Shown one piece after another: positions 26,427 through 36,000 of a stretch of 64,000 nt of DNA. The DNA comes from Candidatus Paceibacter sp. (GTDB taxonomy: Bacteria; Patescibacteria; ABY1; S139-126): positions 12,770 through 76,769 of the forward strand of contig DYGA01000004.1 in the NCBI GenBank assembly GCA_020724865.1, read 5' to 3'. Below the pieces are notes generated by a model that was not told the DNA's origin, ran no database searches, and saw nothing but the letters and a program-made list of their open reading frames with translations. A program made the translations under genes and the position numbers. Position 1 is the stretch's first letter. Each line of letters opens with the position of its first letter.

Positions 26427-27248
26427 ATGACTATAAAAGAAATTTTAAACTGGGCTAGCAACAAATTAAAATTTTTAAATTCTCCTCAGCTTGACGCTGA
26501 GGTGCTTTTAAGTTTTGTTTTAAAAAAAGACAAAATATATCTTTATACTTATCCGGAAAAGTCGCTTACTATTACACAAATTAAAAAATATATATCACTA
26601 ATAAATAAACGACGAAATTATGTACCAGTTGCTTACTTAACTCATCATAAAGAATTTTATAATCTAAATTTTTATATTAATAAAAATGTCCTTGTCCCTC
26701 GACCAGCTACAGAAATTTTAGTTGACCAAAGTATCAGTTTAATAAACAAATATAATCTGAAAACCTTAGCCGATATTGGTACGGGTAGTGGTTGTATAGC
26801 TATTAGTATAAAAAAAAATCTGCCCCAAATAAAAGTATACGCCAATGATATAAATAAAAAAGCTCTTTGGGTAGCTAAAAAAAATGCTCAGTTAAATAAA
26901 ACAAAAATAATTTTTAAACATGGAGATTTATTAACACCATATAAACATTTGCCAATTGATATTTTTGTTGCCAATTTGCCTTATCTTAGCCATAAAATTT
27001 ATCAAAAAGAAAAATCAATTAAACATGAACCCAAACAAGCCCTTTTTGCTAAAAATCAAGGACTTAAGTATATTGAAGATGTAATTTTGCAAATAGAAAA
27101 TCTTGATTATAAACCTAAATTCTTATTAATTGAATTTGACCCTTGGCAAAAAAAAATTATTATCAATAAAACAAAAAAATACAATTATAAAACTAAAATA
27201 ATTAAAGATTTTGATCAACTTGATCGCACATTAACAATTGAATTATAA
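26427..27248 (+). CDS. prmC: Release factor glutamine methyltransferase (NLPY variant)
   Basis: PrmC methylates the GGQ glutamine of release factors. The 273-residue protein starts MTIKEILNWASNKL, has RRNYVPVAYLTHHKEFYNLNF and VLVPRPATEILVD, the SAM motif LADIGTGSGCIAISI, and VANLPYLSHKIYQKE in the catalytic position. The family motif is NPPY; here the second residue is Leu (NLPY). The length matches PrmC. A TTG six codons upstream is in frame but the ATG at 26427 fits the family start. RF1, its substrate, is encoded just upstream. Confidence 0.9.
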   Translation: MTIKEILNWASNKLKFLNSPQLDAEVLLSFVLKKDKIYLYTYPEKSLTITQIKKYISLINKRRNYVPVAYLTHHKEFYNLNFYINKNVLVPRPATEILVDQSISLINKYNLKTLADIGTGSGCIAISIKKNLPQIKVYANDINKKALWVAKKNAQLNKTKIIFKHGDLLTPYKHLPIDIFVANLPYLSHKIYQKEKSIKHEPKQALFAKNQGLKYIEDVILQIENLDYKPKFLLIEFDPWQKKIIINKTKKYNYKTKIIKDFDQLDRTLTIEL

Positions 27249-27280
27249 ACTTAAAAATAATTGATAAAAAGGAGACGAAA

Positions 27281-27640
27281 ATGGAATGGGAATTAACAGC
27301 AAAAATATTTGATTATTACAGGGGAAGCAATCAAGAGGATATCTTAACAGACGATGAAAATATCCAAAAAATAAAAAATGTTTGCTCGCAATGGAACCAA
27401 ACTGGACCAGGTTTTGGTATTCAAATTATAACCATCGACAAAAAAATTCATCGCGGTCTGGCGTGGTGTATTTTTCCTTATAAAAAGAAAATTAAATACT
27501 ACTTGGAAGAATATCATCAAGATAAAGTTATGATTAACTATTATGAGATACCGTTTAATAATATCATCAGCATAAAATATTTAGGCAAAACAAACACAGT
27601 CAGACCAGTAATAAATCAACCGTTATTCAATCATCACTAA
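27281..27640 (+). CDS. Orphan protein, 119 residues, strong Shine-Dalgarno
   Basis: I do not recognise this protein. It is soluble, rich in Tyr, Ile and Lys, with no signal peptide or membrane segment and two cysteines, one in GLAWCIFPYKKK. A strong Shine-Dalgarno (AAAAAGGAG) lies 6 bases before the ATG, unlike prmC upstream. The next gene has its own GGAGG 14 bases downstream, so the two form a pair ending at the 28051 terminator. Confidence 0.65.
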   Translation: MEWELTAKIFDYYRGSNQEDILTDDENIQKIKNVCSQWNQTGPGFGIQIITIDKKIHRGLAWCIFPYKKKIKYYLEEYHQDKVMINYYEIPFNNIISIKYLGKTNTVRPVINQPLFNHH

Positions 27641-27654
27641 ACCGTGGAGGCGAA

Positions 27655-28050
27655 ATGAAAAAACTAAATAATTTATTAATAATTTTGCGGCAACAGTGGT
27701 TGGCAGACAAAAAAATGGACATAAATATTTTGCTAAATGTCAATGACGAAATTAGATTACTTAACCGCAAAGAAAAAAAACCACTAAAAGTAAATTTGAG
27801 TTTTTATAAACTCAAAAGATTACAAACAATTACCGGTCTTTGTTCATATTTAAATTTATTGATTGGAAATAGAATTAACAATAGCTATTTGACGGCAGAA
27901 ATTAAAACTTGGAAAAAAATAAACAGAAAAAGCTGTGGTAAAACTATAAAACAAAAAATATACTATTTGAAAAAAGTTAAAATTCCAATATACAATCTTA
28001 TGTCAATCCAAGCTGAAACTATTCCCAATTTATTAAAAAAGTACATATAA
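27655..28050 (+). CDS. Orphan protein, 131 residues, very basic
   Basis: This unrecognised 131-residue protein is strongly basic, with many Lys and few acidic residues, and is rich in Leu, Ile and Asn. It has no signal peptide. GGAGG lies just upstream (TGGAGGCGAAATG). The charge would fit a nucleic-acid binder, but no known motif is visible. It forms a pair with the preceding orphan and is followed at once by a strong terminator. Confidence 0.65.
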   Translation: MKKLNNLLIILRQQWLADKKMDINILLNVNDEIRLLNRKEKKPLKVNLSFYKLKRLQTITGLCSYLNLLIGNRINNSYLTAEIKTWKKINRKSCGKTIKQKIYYLKKVKIPIYNLMSIQAETIPNLLKKYI

Positions 28051-28078
28051 AACCTGTTAATTAATTTATTAACAGGTT
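28051..28078 (+). terminator. Terminator after the orphan pair
   Basis: The stem AACCTGTTAAT / ATTAACAGGTT is followed by TTTCTCTTTT on the plus strand, starting 1 base after the stop. The A-rich left flank allows weak use from the other strand after the DUF3048 gene. Confidence 0.85.
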
Positions 28079-28095
28079 TTTCTCTTTTATAATTT

Positions 28096-29187
28096 TTATT
28101 CAAATATTATTTCCCTATTCTCAGGTACAACTAAAATCCAAGTTAATCCTGGCAATAAAACTACTTTATTTTCTTGATCAATAAATTCAGTTGGCGAAAA
28201 TTCTGTATTTTTAAACCAAGTAATATTTTTTTTATTCCCGGACTGAATTAAATATCCATCACCCTTACCAACAATCGTCAGTGATAATCTTCCGGCATTG
28301 TCTAAAACAATTTCAGGCGGAATTAATTGAATGATTATATTACTAACATCTATTGGCAAACCAGTTGCCGAATCTTTTTTAAAATTTTTACCATCATAAC
28401 GTCGATAAGTATTTACATCTGGTAAATAAACAAACTGAGCATCATAAATTTCTCCATTACTAAAATCAACCATTATCTTAACAGCACTCGAACTCGATAC
28501 TAAAGATAGATTGCTAGAATAAATAAAATTATCATAAACGCCGCGAACGTTTTTGTCTAAATTAAAATCCAATAATACCTGTTTTAAATTTTGAGAATTT
28601 ATATATAAATTATGTGGAGCAGATTTTTTTGGACTACGATAAAAATATCTTGGCCCATAACCAGATATTTCATTTAAATCTATAACTGGGCTCCTAGCAA
28701 TTAAGGACAAAGCATCTGGACTACCACCGGCATGGACATATAAAGCGGCAAATTCTGAAGCCCAACTGACAAAATAAGGACGCGCTGATCTAACCGGACC
28801 TATTTCAGTTTCAACCTTATTCAAATTTATTATGGCCATTAATCGTGTTGCACCGCCTTCTACTGGAGCTTCATAAATAAAATCAGCCGTTCCTAAGCCG
28901 CTTTGCGGCCTAGCTAAAGAATTATTATCAATCATCACAGCTACAGGATAAGTAGAAGAAACCATTTGAATAAAAGTTTGCTCATTGGCTATTTTTTCAT
29001 TAGCAACAGATTCTTTATTTAAATCATAAAAATATTTAGGCTCAACAATAGCTAAACTACTAATGACATTTTCAAATAAAATAAAACTTCCAAAAACCAA
29101 CCAGACAAACAAGCACAAAACTATTATGGCAATTATTTTATCTCGATAAACAAAAAACAAATCTTTATTTTTCCTATTATTGGTCAT
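28096..29187 (-). CDS. DUF3048 (YerB-like) membrane-anchored protein
   Basis: The 363-residue protein has an N-terminal transmembrane anchor (residues ~13-40) and then a DUF3048 domain. The hallmark stretches are YPVAVMIDNNSLARPQSGL, ADFIYEAPVEGGATRLMAII, IGPVRSARPYFVSWASEF and YVHAGGSPDAL. DUF3048 proteins such as Bacillus YerB are exported and lack a clear biochemical role. It overlaps the upstream pseudopilin-like gene by 11 bases, implying coupled expression. Confidence 0.85.
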   Translation of the reverse strand: MTNNRKNKDLFFVYRDKIIAIIVLCLFVWLVFGSFILFENVISSLAIVEPKYFYDLNKESVANEKIANEQTFIQMVSSTYPVAVMIDNNSLARPQSGLGTADFIYEAPVEGGATRLMAIINLNKVETEIGPVRSARPYFVSWASEFAALYVHAGGSPDALSLIARSPVIDLNEISGYGPRYFYRSPKKSAPHNLYINSQNLKQVLLDFNLDKNVRGVYDNFIYSSNLSLVSSSSAVKIMVDFSNGEIYDAQFVYLPDVNTYRRYDGKNFKKDSATGLPIDVSNIIIQLIPPEIVLDNAGRLSLTIVGKGDGYLIQSGNKKNITWFKNTEFSPTEFIDQENKVVLLPGLTWILVVPENREIIFE

Positions 29188-29680
29188 TTTTCATTATAGT
29201 AAAACCGTTGGGTAATTCTTTAGCAAAATTATATTTAGGACAACTACCTTGACCGTGATCATTTTGATAAGTTTCAAAATTAACAATTTGCAATACATAA
29301 TACTCAGTCAAACAATTATTACTACCATAAGGAAATTTTTGATAACGATAAAAATAAGTATTATTATTTAAAGGATCTCTAATTTGTCCTGTTAATATAT
29401 TTTCATCATATAAAGGTTTTAAAAAATTGGAAGATCCGCCACTTGGTGAAATTGTCATATCCCAACCTTGCCAATCATCTTCCGATTCAGGATATTTGCC
29501 ATGACGATCATAATAAATATCTAAAGCTTTGACTATTTGATTGATATCAGCTTTACGCTTAGTATCTCTAACTTTTGCTCTTATATCATCAAAACCAACA
29601 AAAAATATCACCAAAATACAGCTGACAATTATGATGGCAAAGCTTTTTCTTAATTTACTTGTTCCTTTGGTTTGCAACAT
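29177..29680 (-). CDS. Pseudopilin-like (GspG-related) protein without a prepilin motif
   Basis: The 167-residue protein has a basic N-terminus, a hydrophobic helix (SFAIIIVSCILVIFFVGF) and then KVRDTKRKADINQIVKALDIYYDRHGKYPESEDDWQGW, typical of GspG-type pseudopilins. The GFxxxE cleavage motif is missing, so it is probably a membrane-anchored derivative rather than a processed pilin. Two cysteines in the body could pair. It lies between rplY and the DUF3048 gene on the same strand. Confidence 0.7.
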   Translation of the reverse strand: MLQTKGTSKLRKSFAIIIVSCILVIFFVGFDDIRAKVRDTKRKADINQIVKALDIYYDRHGKYPESEDDWQGWDMTISPSGGSSNFLKPLYDENILTGQIRDPLNNNTYFYRYQKFPYGSNNCLTEYYVLQIVNFETYQNDHGQGSCPKYNFAKELPNGFTIMKNDQ

Positions 29681-29719
29681 ATTATCTTAATATATTATAA
29701 TTATAACACATTAAATAAA

Positions 29720-29750
29720 AAATAAATTCCGCTATTTGCGGAATTTATTT
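29720..29750 (-). terminator. Terminator after rplY
   Basis: A 13-bp perfect stem (AAATAAATTCCGC / GCGGAATTTATTT) with a 5-base loop is followed on the minus strand by TTTAATGTG. It lies 15 bases beyond the rplY stop. Confidence 0.85.
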
Positions 29751-29765
29751 TACATATAATTATAT

Positions 29766-30425
29766 TTATTTATTGTCCTTACTGGATTCAGTTTCAGTTT
29801 TAACTTCAGCCCCTTCAGTTTCAGTTTTAACTTCAGCCCCTTCAGTTTCAGTCGCTACTTCTTCAGATTTTGCTTCCACTCTAGGTTGTTGGACTAAACA
29901 AATCGGCACATCATTTTCGACCAAAACTTCAATGCCCGCCGGCCAACTTACATCACCAACAGTTATAACTTTACCAAATTCATCAAGTGGACTAATGTCA
30001 ATTTCTACTTTTGCTATTAAATCTTTTGGTAAACAAGTAATCGGTACATGACTTAAACTTTTTACCAAAATGCCTCCCAACTCTTTTACAGCTCTCGCCG
30101 TACCAATAAATTCAAGGGGCAAATCGGTTGTAAGTTTTTCGTCCATTTTCACTACATAAAAATCAACATGAATCACTTGGTCGTTAACAGGATCCAACTG
30201 AACATCTTTAATTAGTACATTAAAAGGTTTAGCATCATCAACAGATAACATAACTAAGGTGCTTTCACCAACTTGATTAAAAAGCTTTTCAAAATCTACC
30301 CGAGAGAAAATGACATGAATGTTTTTCTTATTGTGCCCATAAACTTCCCCGGGTATAAATCCTTGCTGACGTAAATCTAAAAGGTTTACATCATCTGGCC
30401 GTGTTTTTACTTTAAATTCATACAT
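29766..30425 (-). CDS. rplY: Ribosomal protein bL25 (CTC-type, long form)
   Basis: The 219-residue L25/CTC protein binds 5S rRNA. It has the N-terminal RNA-binding domain (RQQGFIPGEVYGHNKKNIHVIF), the linker VIHVDFYVVKMDEKLTTDLPLEFIGTA and the C-terminal TL5-type domain with VEIDISPLDEFGKVITVGDVSWPAGI. The last ~30 residues are an acidic tail that repeats EGAEVKTET. It has its own promoter (30456-30483) and terminator. Confidence 0.93.
   Translation of the reverse strand: MYEFKVKTRPDDVNLLDLRQQGFIPGEVYGHNKKNIHVIFSRVDFEKLFNQVGESTLVMLSVDDAKPFNVLIKDVQLDPVNDQVIHVDFYVVKMDEKLTTDLPLEFIGTARAVKELGGILVKSLSHVPITCLPKDLIAKVEIDISPLDEFGKVITVGDVSWPAGIEVLVENDVPICLVQQPRVEAKSEEVATETEGAEVKTETEGAEVKTETESSKDNK
29791..29844 (-). 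repeat. Perfect 27-bp tandem repeat in the rplY tail
   Basis: Two identical 27-bp units (29791-29817 and 29818-29844) encode EGAEVKTET twice, followed by a partial third copy. The exact identity suggests recent slippage. Confidence 0.9.
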
Positions 30426-30455
30426 ATTATAAAACTTAACAATTACGTGCTATCT

Positions 30456-30483
30456 ATTGTAACAAAAAAAAATAAGTAGTCAA
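30456..30483 (-). promoter_or_regulatory. rplY promoter
   Basis: On the minus strand, TTGACT (30478-30483) and TACAAT (30456-30461) are 16 bases apart. The leader is about 24 bases with no Shine-Dalgarno. Confidence 0.7.
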
Positions 30484-30490
30484 CCCTGCC

Positions 30491-31579
30491 TTAGCGATCG
30501 TGCACATAGATGCTTTGCACTAAACCTAAAGCCAAAAGTACTGATAACAAAGAAGAACCACCAGCAGAAACAAGCGGTAAAGGCACACCGGCAACTGGTA
30601 ATAATCCAATATTCATTCCAATATTTATCATTAATTGAACAAATATATAAACAATAACACCTAAAGCAATAAATTTACCAAAGTCCGTTCGGGCTATTAT
30701 TAAAATTCTTAATAAACGATAAAAAAAGAAAAAATAAACCAATAAAAAAACTAAACTGCCCAAAAAACCAAAATTTTCTGCAATCACAGCGAAAATAAAA
30801 TCCGTTTGTGCTTCAGGCAAAAATTTTAATTGGGATTGAGTGCCAAAACCTAAACCTCTGCCCCACAATCCACCTGAACCAATAGCAACTTTGGCTTGAG
30901 TGATATTATAACCTTCTCCTAATGGATCAACATTGGAATTTAAAAATGTCATAATTCGTGTTTTTTGATAAGGCTGCAAGAAAAAATTCCAACTCAAAAT
31001 CGCACCCAACGATATTAAAAATATGATCAAAATATAATGCCAACGTCTCAACGGCATAAAAAATATTGTTGCCAATAATATAAAAAATAAAATCATCGCT
31101 GATCCCAAGTCCGGCTGTTGAATAATTAAAAACATCAAAATACCAGTTAATAAACTAACAAAAAAAATTTTAGATAGTAAATTATTAGGATTTACTGAAC
31201 TTGTGAGGAATCTGGCTAAAAAAACAATAAATAAAACTTTCACAAATTCTACTGGTTGAATACTTATTGGTCCGAAAATAAACCAAGCTTTAATATTACG
31301 AACTTCCTCACCAAAAAATAGTACTGCGACTAATAACAACAGAGAAAGTAAATAAGATAACCAGCCATAATGCTGCCAAATTTTATAATTTTTATTAACT
31401 AAAAACAAATAACCAAAAATGCCAATAAAAAATGCTAATAATTGTTTGGTAAAAAATGATGTTTTTCCTGGAGAATTATCCAAACTAAAAAGTATCACTA
31501 AACTAAAAATTACCAATATAAAAATGGCTGCTACTAGCAACCAATCTGAATTAATAAATTTTTGCCACCAATTTTTCAT
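30491..31579 (-). CDS. rodA: RodA/FtsW-family peptidoglycan glycosyltransferase
   Basis: This SEDS-family lipid-II polymerase spans the membrane about ten times. The 362-residue protein has SIQPVEFVKVLFIVFLARFL, QQPDLGSAMILFFILL with the catalytic-region Asp, the large loop with IGSGGLWGRGLGFGTQSQLKFLPEAQTDFIFAVIAEN, and GVPLPLVSAGGSSLL near the end. The loop and length favour RodA over FtsW. It indicates elongation-type wall synthesis, and its partner PBP is not in the window. It lies 6 bases after the upstream single-pass protein. Confidence 0.93.
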   Translation of the reverse strand: MKNWWQKFINSDWLLVAAIFILVIFSLVILFSLDNSPGKTSFFTKQLLAFFIGIFGYLFLVNKNYKIWQHYGWLSYLLSLLLLVAVLFFGEEVRNIKAWFIFGPISIQPVEFVKVLFIVFLARFLTSSVNPNNLLSKIFFVSLLTGILMFLIIQQPDLGSAMILFFILLATIFFMPLRRWHYILIIFLISLGAILSWNFFLQPYQKTRIMTFLNSNVDPLGEGYNITQAKVAIGSGGLWGRGLGFGTQSQLKFLPEAQTDFIFAVIAENFGFLGSLVFLLVYFFFFYRLLRILIIARTDFGKFIALGVIVYIFVQLMINIGMNIGLLPVAGVPLPLVSAGGSSLLSVLLALGLVQSIYVHDR

Positions 31580-31585
31580 GGCTAT

Positions 31586-32464
31586 CTAACGAATTAAATT
31601 AGGTGTTGTTTCAGGTACTAGACGGATATTTTTTATATCTAATGAATTAGCAAAAACTTTAACTTCGGTACTTAGATCTGAATTCATAACTTTTGGCCAT
31701 AAAATTTCTATTTGACGTCTTTCACCACTAGATAAATCACTGACTGTCAAAGCATTTACTCCTACAATTTTATTTCCTTGCCTTAAAATTATCTGAGTTT
31801 CTACATCCCAAAAGCTATAGGGCGAATCATTTACTAAATTAAAACTAGTAATAATATTTAACTGATTGGTATTGGTAAAATTAGTTATCACATTGTCTGC
31901 TTTAACTGCCGGTTTAACCCAGTTATTACGACTATCTAACTGTGTTCGATCTTTGACTCTTTCCCATAATTGTCGCCTAATAAATAATTTAGCATTACTT
32001 ACGGAAATATTTTTTGCTAAATTAAAATGAATTAAATATTTTTTATCGCTAGGTAAAATGTTGGTAATATTGGCTGCGGTTGCTTGACCATCGATAATAT
32101 AATAATATTCTAGTTCTTTTAACCACCAACGGCTATTTGTATTTTGCACTTCGGTAATTAAATCATAGCCAGTATTCCTATCACCTACGGCAACAGTATC
32201 GCCCAGCAATAAAGGCTTGGGAGCGTTGGTAGTTTTAATCTGTTCATAATTTGGAACACTGATGGTTAACTCTTGTAACATCGCCTGGTGTTGAGGGGTA
32301 TTTTTTAAATAATTATAAAATTTCCACCCCGCATTTAAATAAATTACAACAATAAAAACAATAAATAAAATTATCAATCCAGCTCTGATTTTTAGTCTAT
32401 GCCTAACCCACCAATAGCCTACGGCTAATTCTTTTTCTGTTAATTGTCCAAATTCGTCAGTCAT
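31586..32464 (-). CDS. Single-pass membrane protein with large extracytoplasmic domain
   Basis: I do not recognise the family. The 292-residue protein has a short cytoplasmic N-terminus (about 29 residues), one strong transmembrane helix (LIILFIVFIVVIYLNAGW), and about 240 beta-rich residues outside, such as VETQIILRQGNKIVGVNALTV and SSGERRQIEILWP. It has no cysteines. Its position just before rodA in the same operon suggests a cell-envelope role; this is inference from context. Confidence 0.7.
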   Translation of the reverse strand: MTDEFGQLTEKELAVGYWWVRHRLKIRAGLIILFIVFIVVIYLNAGWKFYNYLKNTPQHQAMLQELTISVPNYEQIKTTNAPKPLLLGDTVAVGDRNTGYDLITEVQNTNSRWWLKELEYYYIIDGQATAANITNILPSDKKYLIHFNLAKNISVSNAKLFIRRQLWERVKDRTQLDSRNNWVKPAVKADNVITNFTNTNQLNIITSFNLVNDSPYSFWDVETQIILRQGNKIVGVNALTVSDLSSGERRQIEILWPKVMNSDLSTEVKVFANSLDIKNIRLVPETTPNLIR

Positions 32465-32566
32465 GACTTTATTTTACCTTAATTATAATTATTTTTAAAG
32501 CAATCATATTTAAGAGTTACAAACCAATAATAATATGATATAATTAGGTCAATATTAAATAACTTT

Positions 32567-32875
32567 ATGATAATTGAAACTACAAAAGATTTATTTTGGC
32601 TATTATTTGGCCTTTCTATTGTATTATTTACATTATTTGTTTGTTGGGGAATGTTTTATATGATTATGACGATTAGAGATTTAAGGGAAACTATAAAAAA
32701 TTTAAAAAGAAAACTAGATTTAGTCGAAGAATTTTTGACTACAGTTAAAGAAAAAATAACCGACACTTCACAATATTTAAAAACAATTATAGAAACTGTT
32801 ATAAAAATTACAGGATGGTTTGAACAGCAAAAAAAATCATCCAATAATAAAAAAAATAAATCTGTTACAAAATAA
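32567..32875 (+). CDS. Small membrane protein with coiled coil
   Basis: The 102-residue protein has one transmembrane segment (WLLFGLSIVLFTLFVCWGMFYMIMT), then a coiled coil rich in Lys and Glu (RDLRETIKNLKRKLDLVEEFLTTVKEK) and a basic tail (SNNKKNKSVTK). The layout resembles small DUF948-like membrane-tethered coiled coils, but I cannot assign a family. It is monocistronic, with TATAAT about 30 bases before the ATG. Confidence 0.6.
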   Translation: MIIETTKDLFWLLFGLSIVLFTLFVCWGMFYMIMTIRDLRETIKNLKRKLDLVEEFLTTVKEKITDTSQYLKTIIETVIKITGWFEQQKKSSNNKKNKSVTK

Positions 32876-32887
32876 ACCCAACAAAAA

Positions 32888-32913
32888 TAGGTAAAATAAG
32901 AAATATTTACCTA
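32888..32913. terminator. Weak hairpin after the coiled-coil gene
   Basis: The stem TAGGTAAA / TTTACCTA has a 10-base loop. The plus-strand tail is A-rich rather than T-rich, so termination for the preceding gene is uncertain. The T run is better on the minus strand. Confidence 0.4.
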
Positions 32914-32926
32914 AAATAAAAAAATT

Positions 32927-32955
32927 TTGTCGTTACATAAAATATGTTTTATAAT
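32927..32955 (+). promoter_or_regulatory. Promoter upstream of dnaE
   Basis: TTGTCG (32927-32932) and TATAAT (32950-32955) have a 17-base spacer. The predicted start is near 32962. Confidence 0.65.
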
Positions 32956-32984
32956 TAAATACTGATCGTTATTAAAATATTAAG

Positions 32985-33024
32985 AACAGAGTCAAGAATT
33001 TAAATTTTTAAAACTCTGTTTTTT
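32985..33024 (+). terminator. Terminator-like hairpin in the dnaE leader
   Basis: The stem AACAGAGT / ACTCTGTT is followed by TTTTATT, 24 bases before the dnaE ATG. Together with the upstream promoter it would define a ~60-base transcript or an attenuator in front of dnaE. The 20-base loop is AT-rich and self-complementary. Confidence 0.55.
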
Positions 33025-33047
33025 ATTAGTAATTTTCCCCATAGTTT

Positions 33048-36000
33048 ATGAGTTTTGTTCACCTCCATGTTCATAGCCATTTTTCTTTATTAGATGGTTT
33101 GTCAAAAATCGATAAATTGGTAGAAAAAGCCGTAGATTTTCATATGCCAGCCGTAGCTCTAACTGATCACGGAGTAATGTATGGAGCAATCGACTTTTAC
33201 CAAAAATGCAAAAAAGCTGGTATTAAACCTATAATTGGTGTAGAAGCTTATTTGGCGCCTGAGGACCGCTTTAATAAATCTAGCAACCAAGAAAATAGAT
33301 ACTATCATGTTACCCTACTAGCTAAAGATCTGGCCGGTTACAAAAATTTAATAAAACTGGTTACTAGCGGGCATCTGGAAGGTTATTACTATAAACCAAG
33401 AATTGACTGGAAAATATTAAGTGAAAACTCTGAAGGAATTATTTGCTTATCTGGATGCTTAAAGGGCGAATTACCACAAGCAATAATAAAAAATCCAAAT
33501 GATATAGATAAGGTTGTAAAAAAATATTTATCTTTATTTGGCAAAGAAAATTATTATTTTGAAGTTCAGCACCATCCAGGTATTTCTGATCAGATAAAAG
33601 TTAATGAAGTTATTTACAAATTGGCTAATAAGTACGGGGTCAAAACAGTTGCCACAAATGACGTCCACTATTTAGAACCAGCAGACGCTGAAGCACACGA
33701 TACACTTATTTGCCTCCAAACAAAAAGTAAAAAATTTGATCAAAACCGCGTTTCTTATTTACATGATGATTTTTCCTTCCGTTCCCCCCAAAAAATGAAA
33801 CAAGACTTTAGAGACCATCCAGAAGTTATTACTAATACTTTAGAAATTGCAGAAAAATGTAATCTGGAAATACCAATGGGTGAATATTTGCTCCCCAAAT
33901 ATATTTTGCCGGAAGGGATAACCCCAGAAGAAGAATTAAAAAAATTATGCCTACAAGGTTTAAGTAAACGTTATCCGGGAAAAGAAAATGATGAAAAAAT
34001 TATTTCCAGAATGAATTATGAGTTGGAAGTAATTAATAAAACTGGGTTTGCCTCTTATTTTCTTATAGTTCAAGATTTTGTCAATTGGGCAAAAAATAAT
34101 GGTATTATCGTGGGTCCAGGTCGTGGATCAGCTGCTGGATCTATTGTAGCTTATCTTACCAATATAACCAATATAGATCCACTGGAATATGATTTATTAT
34201 TTGAAAGATTTTTAAATCCGGATCGTATATCTATGCCTGACATCGATTTGGACTTTGCTGATACTAGAAGAGACGAGGTCTTACGTTATGTCGAAAATAA
34301 ATATGGCCAAGATCATGTGGCGCAAATAATTACTTTTGGTACTATGGCTGCCAGAGTAGCAGTCAGAGATGTGGGTAGAGTATTAGGATTTCCTTATACT
34401 TATTGCGATAAACTGGCAAAAATGATCCCCATGTTTACTACCTTGGAAGAAGCTTTGACTAATGTCTCTGAATTAAAAGAAATATATAATAACGAGGAAG
34501 ACGCTCGGATAATAATTGACACTGCCAAAAAACTAGAAGGCATTTCTCGTCATACTTCTACACATGCTTGCGGAGTAGTTATTACTCCTAAACCTCTAAT
34601 AAATTATTTACCACTACAACACGCCACTTCGGATGACAAAACTATAGTAACTCAATATTCTTTACATGCTGTTGAAGATTTAGGCCTTTTAAAAATGGAT
34701 TTTTTGGGATTAAAAAATTTAACTTTGATTGAAGCGGCAATAGAAATTATTGAAAAAATTCACGGTAAAAAAATTGACATAGAAAAAATACCAATAAATG
34801 ATGAAAAAACTTTTGCCTTACTTCAGGCCGGCGATACCACTGGTGTATTTCAGTTGGAGTCAAGCGGTATGCGTCGTTATTTAAAATCTTTAAAACCCAC
34901 AGAACTGGAAGATATTATTGCGATGGTTTCGTTGTATCGTCCTGGTCCGATGGAATTTATTGACGATTATATCAAAGGTAAACATGGACAAAAAAAGATA
35001 ACTTACATTGACAATCGTTTAGAACCAATTTTAGGTAAAACCTACGGCATAGCTGTTTATCAAGAACAAATTATGGAAATTGCTAGAAAACTGGCTGGCT
35101 TTTCTTATGCTGAAGCAGATGTTTTAAGAAAAGCTGTTGGTAAAAAAATTAAATCATTACTTGATACCCAAGAAAAGAAAATGATTGATGGTCTAATCGC
35201 CAATGGATGTAATGAAAAAACTGCTAAAAAAATTTGGGAATTTATTTTACCATTTGCCCGTTATGGTTTCAATCGAGCTCACGCTGCGTGTTACGCTATG
35301 ATTGCTTATCAAACCGCTTATCTTAAAGCTAACTATCCAACCGAATTCATGGCTGCTCTACTTACTGCCAATCAAAATAACTTAGACCGGGTCGCGGCTG
35401 AAATTGATGAATGTAAAAAAATCGGTATTGAAGTTTTACCCCCTGAAATTAATGAAAGTTTTTCTACCTTTACGGTTGTGGCCAGTACTATTGATGCCAA
35501 ACATCCTAGAATTCGTTTTGGCTTAGCCACTATAAAAAATGTGGGTTTAGGTGTTGTTAAAGCCATAATAAAAGAACGTAAGGCCAACGGTAATTTTAAA
35601 TCTCTCGCAGATTTTTTATTTCGGGTTCACGACAAAGATCTAAATAAAAAGTCTTTAGAATCTTTAATTAAATCAGGAACACTTGATGTGTTAGGTGAAC
35701 GTGGCCAAATGTTGGCTAACTTAGATTTACTACTCCAATATAACAAATATGCTAAAAAATCTGAAAATTCAAGACAAACAAATATTTTTGGTCTAACAAA
35801 TAAATCAGCTCCACCACTTAAATTAGAATCAACCGAAAAATCAAGCGAGGCAAAAAATTTAGCTTGGGAAAAAGAACTACTTGGTCTATATATATCCTCT
35901 CACCCTTTGAAAAGTTTTGCTGACTATTTACAACAAACCAATATCAAACCTTGCAAAAATCTATCTAATTTTTTAAATCAAATGGTGTATGTAGTGGGAG

